From Desulfotruncus alcoholivorax DSM 16058 (GTDB lineage Bacteria > Bacillota > Desulfotomaculia > Desulfotomaculales > Desulfallaceae), in contig NZ_AUMW01000002.1 of assembly GCF_000430885.1 (NCBI RefSeq), forward strand, positions 124,001-188,000: a DNA stretch of 64,000 nt. The letters are read 5' to 3'. Both the position numbers and the translations under genes were made by a program. The notes beneath the pieces are model-generated. The model did not search any database. It saw only the letters and a program-made list of their open reading frames with translations, and was not told the origin of the DNA. Below, piece by piece: positions 8,973 to 17,596 of this stretch (position 1 is its first letter; each line of letters begins with the position of its first letter).

Positions 8973-11026
8973 TACACCCCCGTATCAATGATCAAATTGC
9001 CGTATTCGTCAACCACCAGGGACTGTCCGGGGTAAAGAATTGTCACCGACTTGGATTCTTCAACTGCAGCCGGTCCCTCGATTTTATGGCCGGGTCCCAA
9101 TTTAGCCCTGTCGTAAACATGGCATTTCAACCTGCCTTGTTCGTCAAAATCAATAACTCTTTCACTCTTGATGGCATCCTCAATAGAACCGGCCGGGTCC
9201 ATTTTCTTTATCTCCGGCTTTTTGACCGTACCGAAAGCGGTTAAGTTAAAATTGACAAACTCGGTAGGGGCGGATTCCAAACTGAAAGTGTATTGCTGGT
9301 GGTGGTTGCGGTCAAAAGCCTGTCTGATCAAAGGCAGATCGCTCTCCTTGATAATACCGCCGCCGACCGGCGTCCTGACCGTGTGTTCCTGTCCGATGTA
9401 CCGCAGGTCGGCTGTTCTGACAAATACCACATTTTCCGGGGCTATTCCTTGTTTTTCATAGACTGCCAGGGCCTCTTGTTCCATCTCCCGGTAAATGGCG
9501 TTAACTCTTTCAAGATCGCATCCCGCCACCGGCATGATTTGAGTTTGAATGAAATCCTGTCTGAGGTCGGTCATTAACATGCCCCAGGCGGAAAAGGTTG
9601 CCGGGTAATTGGGCACGATTAATTTTTTAACTTTTAACTCCGCCGCCAAAAAAGGCCCGTGCACCGCGCCGTTGCCACCCTGCGCCACCATGGCAAAATC
9701 CCTGGGGTTATGGCCCCTGCGCACCGAAATGAGTTTTAAGGCATTTAGCATATTGTAATTGGCAGTTTTAATCACGCCCAGCGCCGCTTCTTCCACGCTG
9801 ATGCCGAAGTAGTCGGCAATGGGCTGCATGGCTTTCCTGGCCAGGTCGATGCTTATTTTAAATTCACCGCCCAAAAAACTGTCAGGGTCTATTCTCCCGG
9901 CAATCAAGTTGGCGTCGGTTAATGTCGGTTCCTCTCCGCCCTGGCCGTAACAGGCCGGACCCGGGTCCGCGCCCGCGCTTTGCGGGCCTACTTTTAAAAC
10001 ACCCACGTCATCTATCCAGGCAATGCTGCCTCCACCGGCGCCGATCTCAATAATATCCACAATTGGTGTTTTAACCGGGTAGCCCGCAAATTTAGGCGTC
10101 CATTCCAACCGGTAGTCAGTGGTAACTTTAACTTCACCTTTGCTGATCAGTGAAGTCTTGGCCGTAGTGCCACCGATATCAAAAGTAATGATATTTTCCT
10201 CACCGATAATTTTACCTAAAGCGGCAGCGCCGATAACGCCCCCCACGGGGCCGGACTCGATCAGAGTTATCGGCACTTCTTTGCTCCTGGCAAAAGTGGC
10301 CGTACCACCATTGGATAGCATGGCATGCGGTTCTATGCCCAAGCCCATTTCTTCCAATTGTTTTTGCAGCGTATCAAGGTATTTAGTGGCTGCCGGTTTG
10401 ACAAAAGCATTAAGTACGGTTGTGCTGGTGCGCTCATATTCGCGCCACTCTTTAATTAAGTTGGAGGAAATAGTAATTTCCACCCCCGGCAGTTCCCGGG
10501 CTAAAATTTTACCCACCAAACGTTCGTGTTCAGGGTTGGCGTAGGAATGCAAAAGGCATACGGCTACGGCGGTCGCTCCCTCTTTTGCTATTTTCTTTGC
10601 TATTTCAACTACTTCGTTTTCTGATACAGGTTTGAGCACTTCTCCTTTATAGTTAAGGCGCTCATGCACTTCAAACCGCAGGTGGCGGGGCACATAGGGC
10701 TTTGGCTTTTGATAAAAATAATTATACAGGTCAGGCCGGTTGGCCCTGCCGATTTCCAGCGCATCCCTGTATCCCCCGGTGGTGACCAAGGCTGTTTTAG
10801 CCCCTTTCCTTTCGGTAACGGCATTAATTACCACCGTGGTGCCGTGGACGAAATACGAGGTATCCTCCAAATTAATTCCTGTTTTTTTGGTGGCGTTAAT
10901 GACACCGTTGGCAAAGTTACCCGGTGTGGTATGAGCCTTTTCTTCAATTAGTTGACCTGTTTCTTCGTCCAAACAAACAAAATCAGTAAATGTTCCTCCA
11001 ATGTCTACTGCAATCCTTAAACTCAT
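8972..11026 (-). CDS. Hydantoinase/oxoprolinase subunit A
   Basis: About 684 residues with an actin-like ATPase fold: phosphate-1 motif RIAVDIGGTFTDFV at the N-terminus, HGTTVVINAVTERKG near residue 63, a second DIGGTTAKTSL motif near 280, and a C-terminal region ending YPGQSLVVDEYGN. It binds ATP and, with HyuB, activates a cyclic amide substrate. Of two adjacent ATGs the one at 11026 has better spacing from AGGAGG. It lies 18 bp after the cupin gene. Alternative members of the family are acetophenone or acetone carboxylase; without a third subunit I prefer hydantoinase or 5-oxoprolinase. Confidence 0.9.
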   Translation of the reverse strand: MSLRIAVDIGGTFTDFVCLDEETGQLIEEKAHTTPGNFANGVINATKKTGINLEDTSYFVHGTTVVINAVTERKGAKTALVTTGGYRDALEIGRANRPDLYNYFYQKPKPYVPRHLRFEVHERLNYKGEVLKPVSENEVVEIAKKIAKEGATAVAVCLLHSYANPEHERLVGKILARELPGVEITISSNLIKEWREYERTSTTVLNAFVKPAATKYLDTLQKQLEEMGLGIEPHAMLSNGGTATFARSKEVPITLIESGPVGGVIGAAALGKIIGEENIITFDIGGTTAKTSLISKGEVKVTTDYRLEWTPKFAGYPVKTPIVDIIEIGAGGGSIAWIDDVGVLKVGPQSAGADPGPACYGQGGEEPTLTDANLIAGRIDPDSFLGGEFKISIDLARKAMQPIADYFGISVEEAALGVIKTANYNMLNALKLISVRRGHNPRDFAMVAQGGNGAVHGPFLAAELKVKKLIVPNYPATFSAWGMLMTDLRQDFIQTQIMPVAGCDLERVNAIYREMEQEALAVYEKQGIAPENVVFVRTADLRYIGQEHTVRTPVGGGIIKESDLPLIRQAFDRNHHQQYTFSLESAPTEFVNFNLTAFGTVKKPEIKKMDPAGSIEDAIKSERVIDFDEQGRLKCHVYDRAKLGPGHKIEGPAAVEESKSVTILYPGQSLVVDEYGNLIIDTGV

Positions 11027-11044
11027 CATCAGCCCTCCTGCGTC

Positions 11045-11389
11045 TTAGTTTTCCGGTACCGTGAGCGGTGTGACAAACCACAATATTTTTGCTTCCTCCT
11101 CCGAAATATTCACGTTAAAATGAGGTTGTCCGCCGGGCATGAACACCAAGTCCCCCGCTTCAGCAATCTCGCTGCCCCGGTCGGTCTCAACCCTGACCTT
11201 GCCGCTTAAAATATAGGAAATTTCCTCTGAATCGTGCTGTGAATAGCCGGCCCCGGGCAGTCTTTGGCCCGGGCTGAGCACCGCCATGCCAGCCTGGCAG
11301 TTCATCGCGCCATGTTCTTTATTAGAAACTAACAGCTTTAAAGGCTGCTTATTGTCTGATTGGTATCTATCTTTACGAATAACTTGCAT
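11045..11389 (-). CDS. Small cupin-domain protein
   Basis: 114 residues forming one cupin barrel: PGQRLPGAGYSQHDSEEISYILSG gives the first metal motif (H and E ligands) and GDLVFMPGGQPHFNV the second. The role is not defined; small cupins next to hydantoinase genes may be isomerases, ligand sensors or metabolite-binding proteins. It lies between the peptidase and hyuA genes, about 150 bp after the peptidase stop, within the same direction of transcription. Confidence 0.85.
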   Translation of the reverse strand: MQVIRKDRYQSDNKQPLKLLVSNKEHGAMNCQAGMAVLSPGQRLPGAGYSQHDSEEISYILSGKVRVETDRGSEIAEAGDLVFMPGGQPHFNVNISEEEAKILWFVTPLTVPEN

Positions 11390-11537
11390 TTAGTCATCAC
11401 CACCTTTCTTTATGCAGAATATGCTATGCTAATTTATATTTTAGCGAATATTTTACAGGCAATCATTATCCGCTGCCGCTAAAACCTGCTGCGCAGCTTT
11501 GTCGCTCGCCAACAAAACATTCTTCTACAAACCGCAA

Positions 11538-12629
11538 TTACACTTCAATTAATTCTCTGGGGAAATTATTAAACCGGCGAGGCCCGTCCACAGTCAAAGC
11601 AACTATGTCTTCAATGCGCACACCCATCCTGCCCGCCAGATAAATTCCCGGTTCCACGCTGAAAACCATTCCCGGCAGGAGTGGGGCTGAATTACCTTCA
11701 ACCAAATACGGGTCCTCGTGATAATCCAGGCCAATGCCGTGACCGGTGCGGTGAATGAAATAATCCCCGTAACCGGCACGATTAATCGCCCCACGGGCGG
11801 CCTTATCCACATCCTGGCAAGCAATTCCGTTTGAAACTGCTTTAAAGCCCGCTTCATTTGCTTCCTTAACTGCAAGATAAATCTTTTTGCTTTCCTGACC
11901 GGCCTTTCCCAGACAAAATGTCCGGGTAATATCTGAGCAATAACCTTGCAACAAAGCCCCAAAATCAACAACAATAAAGTCGCCCTGCTCAAATTTTCTA
12001 TCACCGGGGCAGTGGTGCGGTAAAGCGCCATTAGGGCCGGATGCCACAATGGGTTTAAAAGAAATATCGTCTCCCCCCAGCGCCTTGACTTTGTTTTCTA
12101 TAAAAAATGCCAGTTGTTTTTCCGTCATACCAACCCGTATTTCTTGCATTGCTTCCTTCATTACCGCATCAGCCAGTTCCCCTGATTGCGCCAGCAAACC
12201 CAGTTCAATTTCATCTTTACATACGCGCGCCCGGCTCATTACTTTTTGGGCGGCAACAAACTGAAAGCCGTTGAAAACCTGCATAATCTGCAGTAGATGC
12301 CCGGCCCACATCCTATCATCAATTGCCGCCCGGCCTCCCCGGTCTGTAACCGCTGACCTGACTAAATCCACCGGGTTTTGGTTATCCGCCCATGTCAGTA
12401 ATTGATGACTTACACGGATCTTTTTAGCTGTTTCCCTGTACATTTCGGGCAAAACTAATGTTAATGGCCCTCTTGCCGGCAATATAGCCACCTGCAGGCG
12501 CTCGTCGGCCACAGTTTTTAACCCTGTCAGGTAAAACATATTGGTTGTAGGGGCTAAAACCAGGTAATCAATATTTTCCTGAAGCATTAATTCTTGCACA
12601 TTAGCCAGTCTTTTAGCATAAATATCCAT
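11538..12629 (-). CDS. M24 metallopeptidase, Xaa-Pro dipeptidase type
   Basis: 363 residues: an N-terminal creatinase-like domain (to about residue 125) and a C-terminal pita-bread peptidase. All five metal ligands are visible: D in FIVVDFG, D in SDITRT, H in RTGHGIG, E in FSVEPGIY and E in VRIEDIV. Creatinases lack these ligands, so this should be a true dipeptidase or aminopeptidase acting on X-Pro or similar peptides in the cytoplasm. It is 4 bp after the racemase gene. Together with the oligopeptide-type transporter, it suggests uptake and cleavage of a small peptide or cyclic derivative. Confidence 0.9.
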   Translation of the reverse strand: MDIYAKRLANVQELMLQENIDYLVLAPTTNMFYLTGLKTVADERLQVAILPARGPLTLVLPEMYRETAKKIRVSHQLLTWADNQNPVDLVRSAVTDRGGRAAIDDRMWAGHLLQIMQVFNGFQFVAAQKVMSRARVCKDEIELGLLAQSGELADAVMKEAMQEIRVGMTEKQLAFFIENKVKALGGDDISFKPIVASGPNGALPHHCPGDRKFEQGDFIVVDFGALLQGYCSDITRTFCLGKAGQESKKIYLAVKEANEAGFKAVSNGIACQDVDKAARGAINRAGYGDYFIHRTGHGIGLDYHEDPYLVEGNSAPLLPGMVFSVEPGIYLAGRMGVRIEDIVALTVDGPRRFNNFPRELIEV

Positions 12630-12632
12630 ATT

Positions 12633-13421
12633 TCACCTCTTCTTTTTATCCCAGAGCCCCGGTGCATGATATGTTTCTTGCAAGCGCCATTCTTGAATTT
12701 CAGCTACCGGCGGTGTTTCGTAGCCTCCCACCTTGCTTGTCTTCCAGCCGAACTTATCCCTGACTTCAACTAAGAATTCGGCGTGTTTAAACGGAGCCAG
12801 TACCACGTCAATAACCGGCACGCCTAAAAGCTCCTGCAGTTTTTGATAAAATCCAAATTGCATCGTACAGCCCAGGATAATTGATTCCGCCCCGTCTTCA
12901 GTTACAGCTTTTTGCGCCTCCGTTTTCAAACGGCTTTCAGTAAGATTTTCATCAGCATGGAAATCCAGAACACCAAGCTCCAGGGACCGGAATGATGACA
13001 GTTTTTCTCCATAACCATACTTAAGAACGTTGCTGCGCATGGCCGCAATCCACTTTCTCCTGCCGACAATAATTGAAAAAGTATCACCCAGCACAGACGC
13101 AAGTTGCAAAGATGATTCAGCCGGGGCTGTTACCACCATACGGTCGCAAATTTCTCTTGCTTCATGTAAAAAAGGATCATAAAAACAGCCGATTACCGCT
13201 GCATCGTAGCCGTTGTTTTCCGCTCGTTTGATAATATGCAACAGTTCAACTCCCACCAAGGCCTCATAATAATGATATTCCAGGTGTTTGGGACCTTGCT
13301 TAAGTGATATTACATCAACTTCTGTATTCTCTTCCTTTGCACTATTGAGATAATTTTTAACTTCATTGTCCCAGGCATCATGGCCAACCGGGTTAATGAA
13401 TAAAATTTTTTTCCCGCTCAT
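12633..13421 (-). CDS. Asp/Glu/hydantoin racemase family protein
   Basis: 262 residues. The two catalytic cysteines of the family are visible in VIGCFYDP near residue 80 and ILGCTMQF near residue 180, on a duplicated alpha/beta fold starting KKILFINPVG. The family interconverts stereoisomers of amino acids or 5-substituted hydantoins. It is followed 4 bp later by the peptidase gene and preceded by the transporter ATPases, so a hydantoin or amino-acid racemase in the same route is the simplest reading. The C-terminal extension (to KKKR) is somewhat longer than in short hydantoin racemases. Confidence 0.85.
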   Translation of the reverse strand: MSGKKILFINPVGHDAWDNEVKNYLNSAKEENTEVDVISLKQGPKHLEYHYYEALVGVELLHIIKRAENNGYDAAVIGCFYDPFLHEAREICDRMVVTAPAESSLQLASVLGDTFSIIVGRRKWIAAMRSNVLKYGYGEKLSSFRSLELGVLDFHADENLTESRLKTEAQKAVTEDGAESIILGCTMQFGFYQKLQELLGVPVIDVVLAPFKHAEFLVEVRDKFGWKTSKVGGYETPPVAEIQEWRLQETYHAPGLWDKKKR

Positions 13422-13465
13422 CTTAAACCTCCTCGAAATGTTTGAGTCATTGAGTGTTTAATACT

Positions 13466-14443
13466 TTACATCTTGGCGTATGCATGACAACGCACAAAAT
13501 GGCCTGAAGCAGCTTCTATCATAACGGGGTCCGCTTTTGTGCACAGACCGGTTTTTTCCGGGCACCTGAGATGGAAGCTGCAGCCGGGGGGAACATCCAC
13601 CGGGGATGGAATTTCACCAGTGGAAACCACTTTTTGGGGTTTTAACGCTTCCTCTTCTTCCGAAACCACCGGAATTGAGGAAAGGAGCATTCTGGTATAA
13701 GGATGCATTGGGTTTTTGAAAAACTGCACGGTATCAGCCATTTCGCAAACCTTTCCAAGGTACATGATGGCTACTCTGGTAGCAATGTTTCGCATTAGAC
13801 TCAGGTCGTGCGTAATAAACAAATAGGTTAGACGTTTAGCTTGCTGCAGTTTTAACAGCATATTAATTATTTTGGCCTGTATAGAGACATCGAGGGCTGA
13901 TGTTGGTTCATCCAGAATAACAAAGGAGGGGTCGGTAGCCAGAGCACGGGCTATGGATACCATCTGTCGCTCTCCGCCGCCCATTGTAGCCGGGGACTTA
14001 TACATGTAATTTGGAGACAACTCTACAGTTTGAAGTAGATCAATAATCTTCTTATCTAAATCCCCCTTCTTGGCCAGGCCATGCACCTTCAAAGGGAGTT
14101 CCAGAATTTGTTTGATGTTTTGTGATGGGTTTAAGGACGACCCCGGATCCTGAAAAACAATTTGCAAGTCTTTTTTTAGGCTAAGCGAGCGTTTGGCGCT
14201 GCTGACGCTGATATCCTGATTTTTAAAAATAATCCGGCCTCCGGTAGGTTTATACATACCCATGACCGCATAAGCAAGGGTACTCTTTCCGGACCCTGAT
14301 TCTCCTACAAGACCCATAACTTCCCCTTGATTGATAGTCAGGTTAACCCCGTCTACAGCCTTAACAAACACCTGCTTGCCACCGGACTTATGAACCAAAA
14401 AATACCTTTTTAAATCCTTAAGCTCCATGATGGGTTCGGTCAT
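13466..14443 (-). CDS. Oligopeptide/dipeptide ABC transporter ATPase, DppF type
   Basis: About 325 residues from the ATG at 14443, which follows a perfect AAGGAGGTGA site; an upstream ATG at 14569 would overlap the preceding gene by over 100 bp with no family similarity. Walker A GLVGESGSGKSTL, signature MGGGERQMVSIARAL (an atypical MGGGE in place of LSGGQ), Walker B FVILDEPTSALD and the C-terminal oligo_HPY region with CSFHLRCPEKTGLC. It energises import at the inner face of the membrane as partner of the DppD-type ATPase. Confidence 0.93.
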   Translation of the reverse strand: MTEPIMELKDLKRYFLVHKSGGKQVFVKAVDGVNLTINQGEVMGLVGESGSGKSTLAYAVMGMYKPTGGRIIFKNQDISVSSAKRSLSLKKDLQIVFQDPGSSLNPSQNIKQILELPLKVHGLAKKGDLDKKIIDLLQTVELSPNYMYKSPATMGGGERQMVSIARALATDPSFVILDEPTSALDVSIQAKIINMLLKLQQAKRLTYLFITHDLSLMRNIATRVAIMYLGKVCEMADTVQFFKNPMHPYTRMLLSSIPVVSEEEEALKPQKVVSTGEIPSPVDVPPGCSFHLRCPEKTGLCTKADPVMIEAASGHFVRCHAYAKM

Positions 14444-14460
14444 TTCATTCACCTCCTTCG

Positions 14461-15441
14461 CTATACCTGAAAGCAAGCCACCTGGTGGCCGTCTCCAAGG
14501 TCTGCAAGGTTGGGTTTTTCTTCCTGGCATCTTGCAATGGCCCTGGGACATCTGGGATGGAAACGGCAACCACCCGGGGGTCGTAAATAATCAGGTATTT
14601 GCCCGTAAATTCCCTCGGCCATGCCGCCGCCAGTCAATTTCGGTACAGATTCCAACAAGCCCAAAGTGTAGGGATGCCGGGGCTTGCGGAAAAGATCGCC
14701 GGATTTGGCAACTTCAACTATGTTACCGGCATACATGACATAGATGCGGTCCGTCATTTCACGGGCAACACCCAGGGAGTGGGTGATCATAATCAAAGAC
14801 ATACCTTTCTTTTCCACCAGGCCCCTGAGGAGTTTATGCACCTGGTCCTGAATGGTGACATCCAGAGCTGTCCCGGGTTCGTCGGCAATTAGCAGCTCGC
14901 GGGCCGTTACTATGGCCATGGCAATGCATATCCGCTGCTTCATGCCCCCGCTCAACTGGTTGGGGTATGAGTTCATGATACGCTCCGGATCGGCTATATA
15001 CACTTCACTAATGGCCTGCATGGCCAGGTTTTTTATATTATCCTTTTGCTTTTCCTGTTTGCTTAACCCGGAATATTTTATTACATCCGTTATTTGTGTC
15101 CCCACAGTAAAAACTGGGTTTAATGCGGCGGCAGGTTCTTGAAAAATCATCGAAACCCCGCCGGTGCGAACATGATGAAGTTCCCGCTGGTTCATTTGCA
15201 GTATATCTTGGCCATGGTAAAGAATTTGGCCCCGGGGTGTATGAACCTGGCTTTCGGGAAGTATTCTTAACACCGACCGCATGGTGGTGGTTTTCCCGCA
15301 GCCGGCCTCACCCACCAGTCCAACCTTCTCCCCCTTGTGGACAAAAAGGTTCACGCCGTCCAAAACCTTTGCATAGCCTCCATAGGTGCGATACCAAACA
15401 TGGAGGTCCCTGATATCCAAAATCGGGTTATCCACGGTCAT
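14461..15441 (-). CDS. Oligopeptide/dipeptide ABC transporter ATPase, DppD type
   Basis: About 326 residues from the ATG at 15441 (AAAGGGGGAAC upstream), overlapping the permease end by 14 bp. Walker A LVGEAGCGKTTT, Q-loop MIFQEPAAALNP, signature LSGGMKQRICIAMA, Walker B LLIADEPGTALD, and a C-terminal oligo_HPY segment with the cysteine spacing GGCRFHPRCPRAIARC that in many members binds an iron-sulphur cluster (known for some Dpp/Opp ATPases). Forms a heterodimer with the DppF-type protein 17 bp downstream. Confidence 0.93.
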   Translation of the reverse strand: MTVDNPILDIRDLHVWYRTYGGYAKVLDGVNLFVHKGEKVGLVGEAGCGKTTTMRSVLRILPESQVHTPRGQILYHGQDILQMNQRELHHVRTGGVSMIFQEPAAALNPVFTVGTQITDVIKYSGLSKQEKQKDNIKNLAMQAISEVYIADPERIMNSYPNQLSGGMKQRICIAMAIVTARELLIADEPGTALDVTIQDQVHKLLRGLVEKKGMSLIMITHSLGVAREMTDRIYVMYAGNIVEVAKSGDLFRKPRHPYTLGLLESVPKLTGGGMAEGIYGQIPDYLRPPGGCRFHPRCPRAIARCQEEKPNLADLGDGHQVACFQV

Positions 15442-16345
15442 GTTCCCCCTTTGCCAGCATGTCTCGTATGCCGTCACCAAGTAAATTAAAACCTAAGATA
15501 ATAATGATAATGGCCAGCGACGGGAATATGGTCATCCACCAGAGATCCGGCATATAACGCGACCCGTCGGAGACCATTTGCCCCAGCGCAGGGGTAGGTG
15601 GCTGCTCCCCAAGGCCAACAAAGCTTAAAGCTGCCCCCAGCAAAATTACCCAGCCCACATCCAGGGCCATCTTGGTGAAAATAGGCGATAAGCAGTTGGG
15701 TAAAATTTCGCGGAACAGGATGTGAAATTTGCTGGCGCCAATAAGCTCCGCCGCCGTAACGAAATATTCATTGCGCAAAGAGGTAGCCATGCCGTAAACC
15801 AGCCTGGTGTACCACGGCCACCACATCACCGTAACAGCAATCATGGCATTGGTCAGGTTGGGCTTTAAAACGGCGCTGATGGCCAAAGCCAGGATCAAAG
15901 GGGGCACCGCTAAAAAGATATCTGTCGTACGCATAATAATAGTGTCAATCCAGGTGCCCTTAAAGTAGCCGGCCAGCAGGCCGAGGATAACGCCTACCGG
16001 CAGCGAGATGACCAATACCAGCACTGCCATGTACAGCGCCCCCCGGAAGGCGAAAAAAATCCGGCTGAGAATATCACGGCCAATATTATCGGTACCCAAT
16101 AAGTAGGTTAACGAAGGTGCGAGATTTGCATGCTGATAATCGACAAAACTACCGGCATGTTTCGGATAAGGGGCGACATAAGGCGCAAAAACAGCAACCA
16201 CTATAACTGCCAGCACTATAACAAGCCCTACGACAGACAGCTTGTTGCGCGAGAACTTATACCAATTTTTGCGCAGTGCTTCTTTATATCTGGTGGATGC
16301 TGACGGAATGTTGACATCAAATGCTGTTTGCGTATTAATATCCAT
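15428..16345 (-). CDS. ABC transporter permease, DppC type
   Basis: About 305 residues with an N-terminal cytoplasmic tail, a first membrane helix (LSVVGLVIVLAVIVVAVFA), a periplasmic/external loop containing LGTDNIGRDILSRI, and five further helices. The EAA-type loop is visible around AAELIGASKFHILFREILPNCL. One of the two transmembrane subunits of the peptide-type importer. Start is either ATG 16345 (TGATG junction with the upstream permease) or GTG 16348; both lie behind GGGAGG. Confidence 0.92.
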   Translation of the reverse strand: MDINTQTAFDVNIPSASTRYKEALRKNWYKFSRNKLSVVGLVIVLAVIVVAVFAPYVAPYPKHAGSFVDYQHANLAPSLTYLLGTDNIGRDILSRIFFAFRGALYMAVLVLVISLPVGVILGLLAGYFKGTWIDTIIMRTTDIFLAVPPLILALAISAVLKPNLTNAMIAVTVMWWPWYTRLVYGMATSLRNEYFVTAAELIGASKFHILFREILPNCLSPIFTKMALDVGWVILLGAALSFVGLGEQPPTPALGQMVSDGSRYMPDLWWMTIFPSLAIIIIILGFNLLGDGIRDMLAKGEHDRG

Positions 16346-17367
16346 CACACTTTTCCTCCCAACCGGATACGCGGGTCAAGATAGGCCACAATCAGGTCAA
16401 CTATGATATTGACCAAGACAAAAATCACACCGAATACAATAATTACGGCGGAGATGGCATTTAAATCTTTGCGCAGCATGGCTTCCATGCCGTAACGGGA
16501 GATGCCCGGCCAGTTGAAAATTACCTCCACCAGGAAAGCGTTCCCCATTAATGAGGCGATGTCCAGGCCCATTACAGATACAGCCGGAATTAATGATGGC
16601 TTTAAAAGATACTTTCTCATAATGACGCTGCTAGGTATACCGTACCCGACCGCCGCAGCAAGATAATCTTTGGACATATTATCGGTCATCGCAGACCTGA
16701 CAATCCGCGCTTCCTGAAACAGGGGTCCCATAGCCAATGCCAGCGCCGGCAGGATTAAATGTTTGAGCGCATCCCAAAAAGCGCTTAAATCACCTGTTAT
16801 CAGGCTATCAACAGTTATTAAGCCTGTTATGGTGGGCGGGGGCATAATTTCCGGGCTAAGCCTGCCTAAAACAGGAATTACAGGCCAAATATAGCCAAAG
16901 AGGAGTAAAAATAATACCGCCAGCACAAAAGCGGGAACAGCGACCCCGGTATAAGCCATGACCCGGATGACCGTATCCACCCACTTATTTCTGTACTTGG
17001 CAGCCAGGGTTCCTAAAATAATAGAGAAAATGACTACAAAAATGGCAGCTATAAATGCCAGTTCAAGGGTTGCCGGCAGAAACTCCTTGACATCGTCTGC
17101 TACTGCCCGCTTTGTAGTAAGTGATTTACCCAAATCACCCACCAAAACTCCTTTAACCCAATAATAGTACTGTGTAGGAAGCGGCTGATCCAGGTTCATC
17201 TCTTGCCGCAATTGGTCAACAGCGTATTGAGGCGCCCTTGGGCCAAGGGCCATGCGGGCCGGGTCGCCGGGTACGACCCTGGCGATGATAAAGATAACTA
17301 TAGACAGCCCGATCAGGACAAAGATTGATAAAAACAATCTTTTTAGAATGTACGCACGTAAATTCAT
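16345..17367 (-). CDS. ABC transporter permease, DppB type
   Basis: 340 residues beginning with the usual ILKRLFLSIFVLIGLSIVIFII helix, then the DppB family segment VPGDPARMALG, and five more membrane helices; the EAA loop is around DYLAAAVGYGIPSSVIMRKYLLK. It pairs with the DppC-type subunit and its stop overlaps that gene's start. A ribosome site AGGAGGTTGTT precedes the ATG. Separated from the binding-protein gene by about 230 bp that contain a palindromic repeat. Confidence 0.93.
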   Translation of the reverse strand: MNLRAYILKRLFLSIFVLIGLSIVIFIIARVVPGDPARMALGPRAPQYAVDQLRQEMNLDQPLPTQYYYWVKGVLVGDLGKSLTTKRAVADDVKEFLPATLELAFIAAIFVVIFSIILGTLAAKYRNKWVDTVIRVMAYTGVAVPAFVLAVLFLLLFGYIWPVIPVLGRLSPEIMPPPTITGLITVDSLITGDLSAFWDALKHLILPALALAMGPLFQEARIVRSAMTDNMSKDYLAAAVGYGIPSSVIMRKYLLKPSLIPAVSVMGLDIASLMGNAFLVEVIFNWPGISRYGMEAMLRKDLNAISAVIIVFGVIFVLVNIIVDLIVAYLDPRIRLGGKV

Positions 17368-17522
17368 AACAACCTCCTTTTCCGCTACAAGGCAATTAAG
17401 AACAAACCCTTAAAAGATTATGGTGGTTAACCTCAATTGTTAAGGATCAAGGGAAACCACCATATCCTTGCTTTACTGAAAAGTTATTGCAGTTACCGGG
17501 TATCTGCTTAACTATATAGGCC

Positions 17523-17563
17523 TGTCATTGCGAGGAGATTGCTTCGCTTCCCTCGCAATGACA
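17523..17563. repeat. Dispersed TGTCATTGCGAGG palindromic repeat, copy 2
   Basis: Perfect 13-bp inverted arms TGTCATTGCGAGG and CCTCGCAATGACA around AGATTGCTTCGCTTC. It lies in the gap between the binding-protein gene and the permease gene. It is a common bacterial repeat type of unknown origin; as RNA it would fold into a strong hairpin that could lower read-through or stabilise the upstream mRNA, so that the binding protein is made in excess. Confidence 0.8.
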
Positions 17564-17596
17564 GTTCCTGGAATAAGGTTTTGACACATTAGCCTG

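Noticed and set aside
8972-11026. Acetone or acetophenone carboxylase alpha/beta pair
   Set aside because: No gamma or other additional subunit gene is adjacent; peptide and racemase genes point to a hydantoinase-type role, although not proven.
11538-12629. Creatinase assignment for the M24 protein
   Set aside because: All five metal ligands are present, whereas creatinase lacks them.
14444-14569. N-terminal extension of the DppF-type ATPase
   Set aside because: It overlaps the DppD-type gene by over 100 bp and the ATG at 14443 has a perfect ribosome site.
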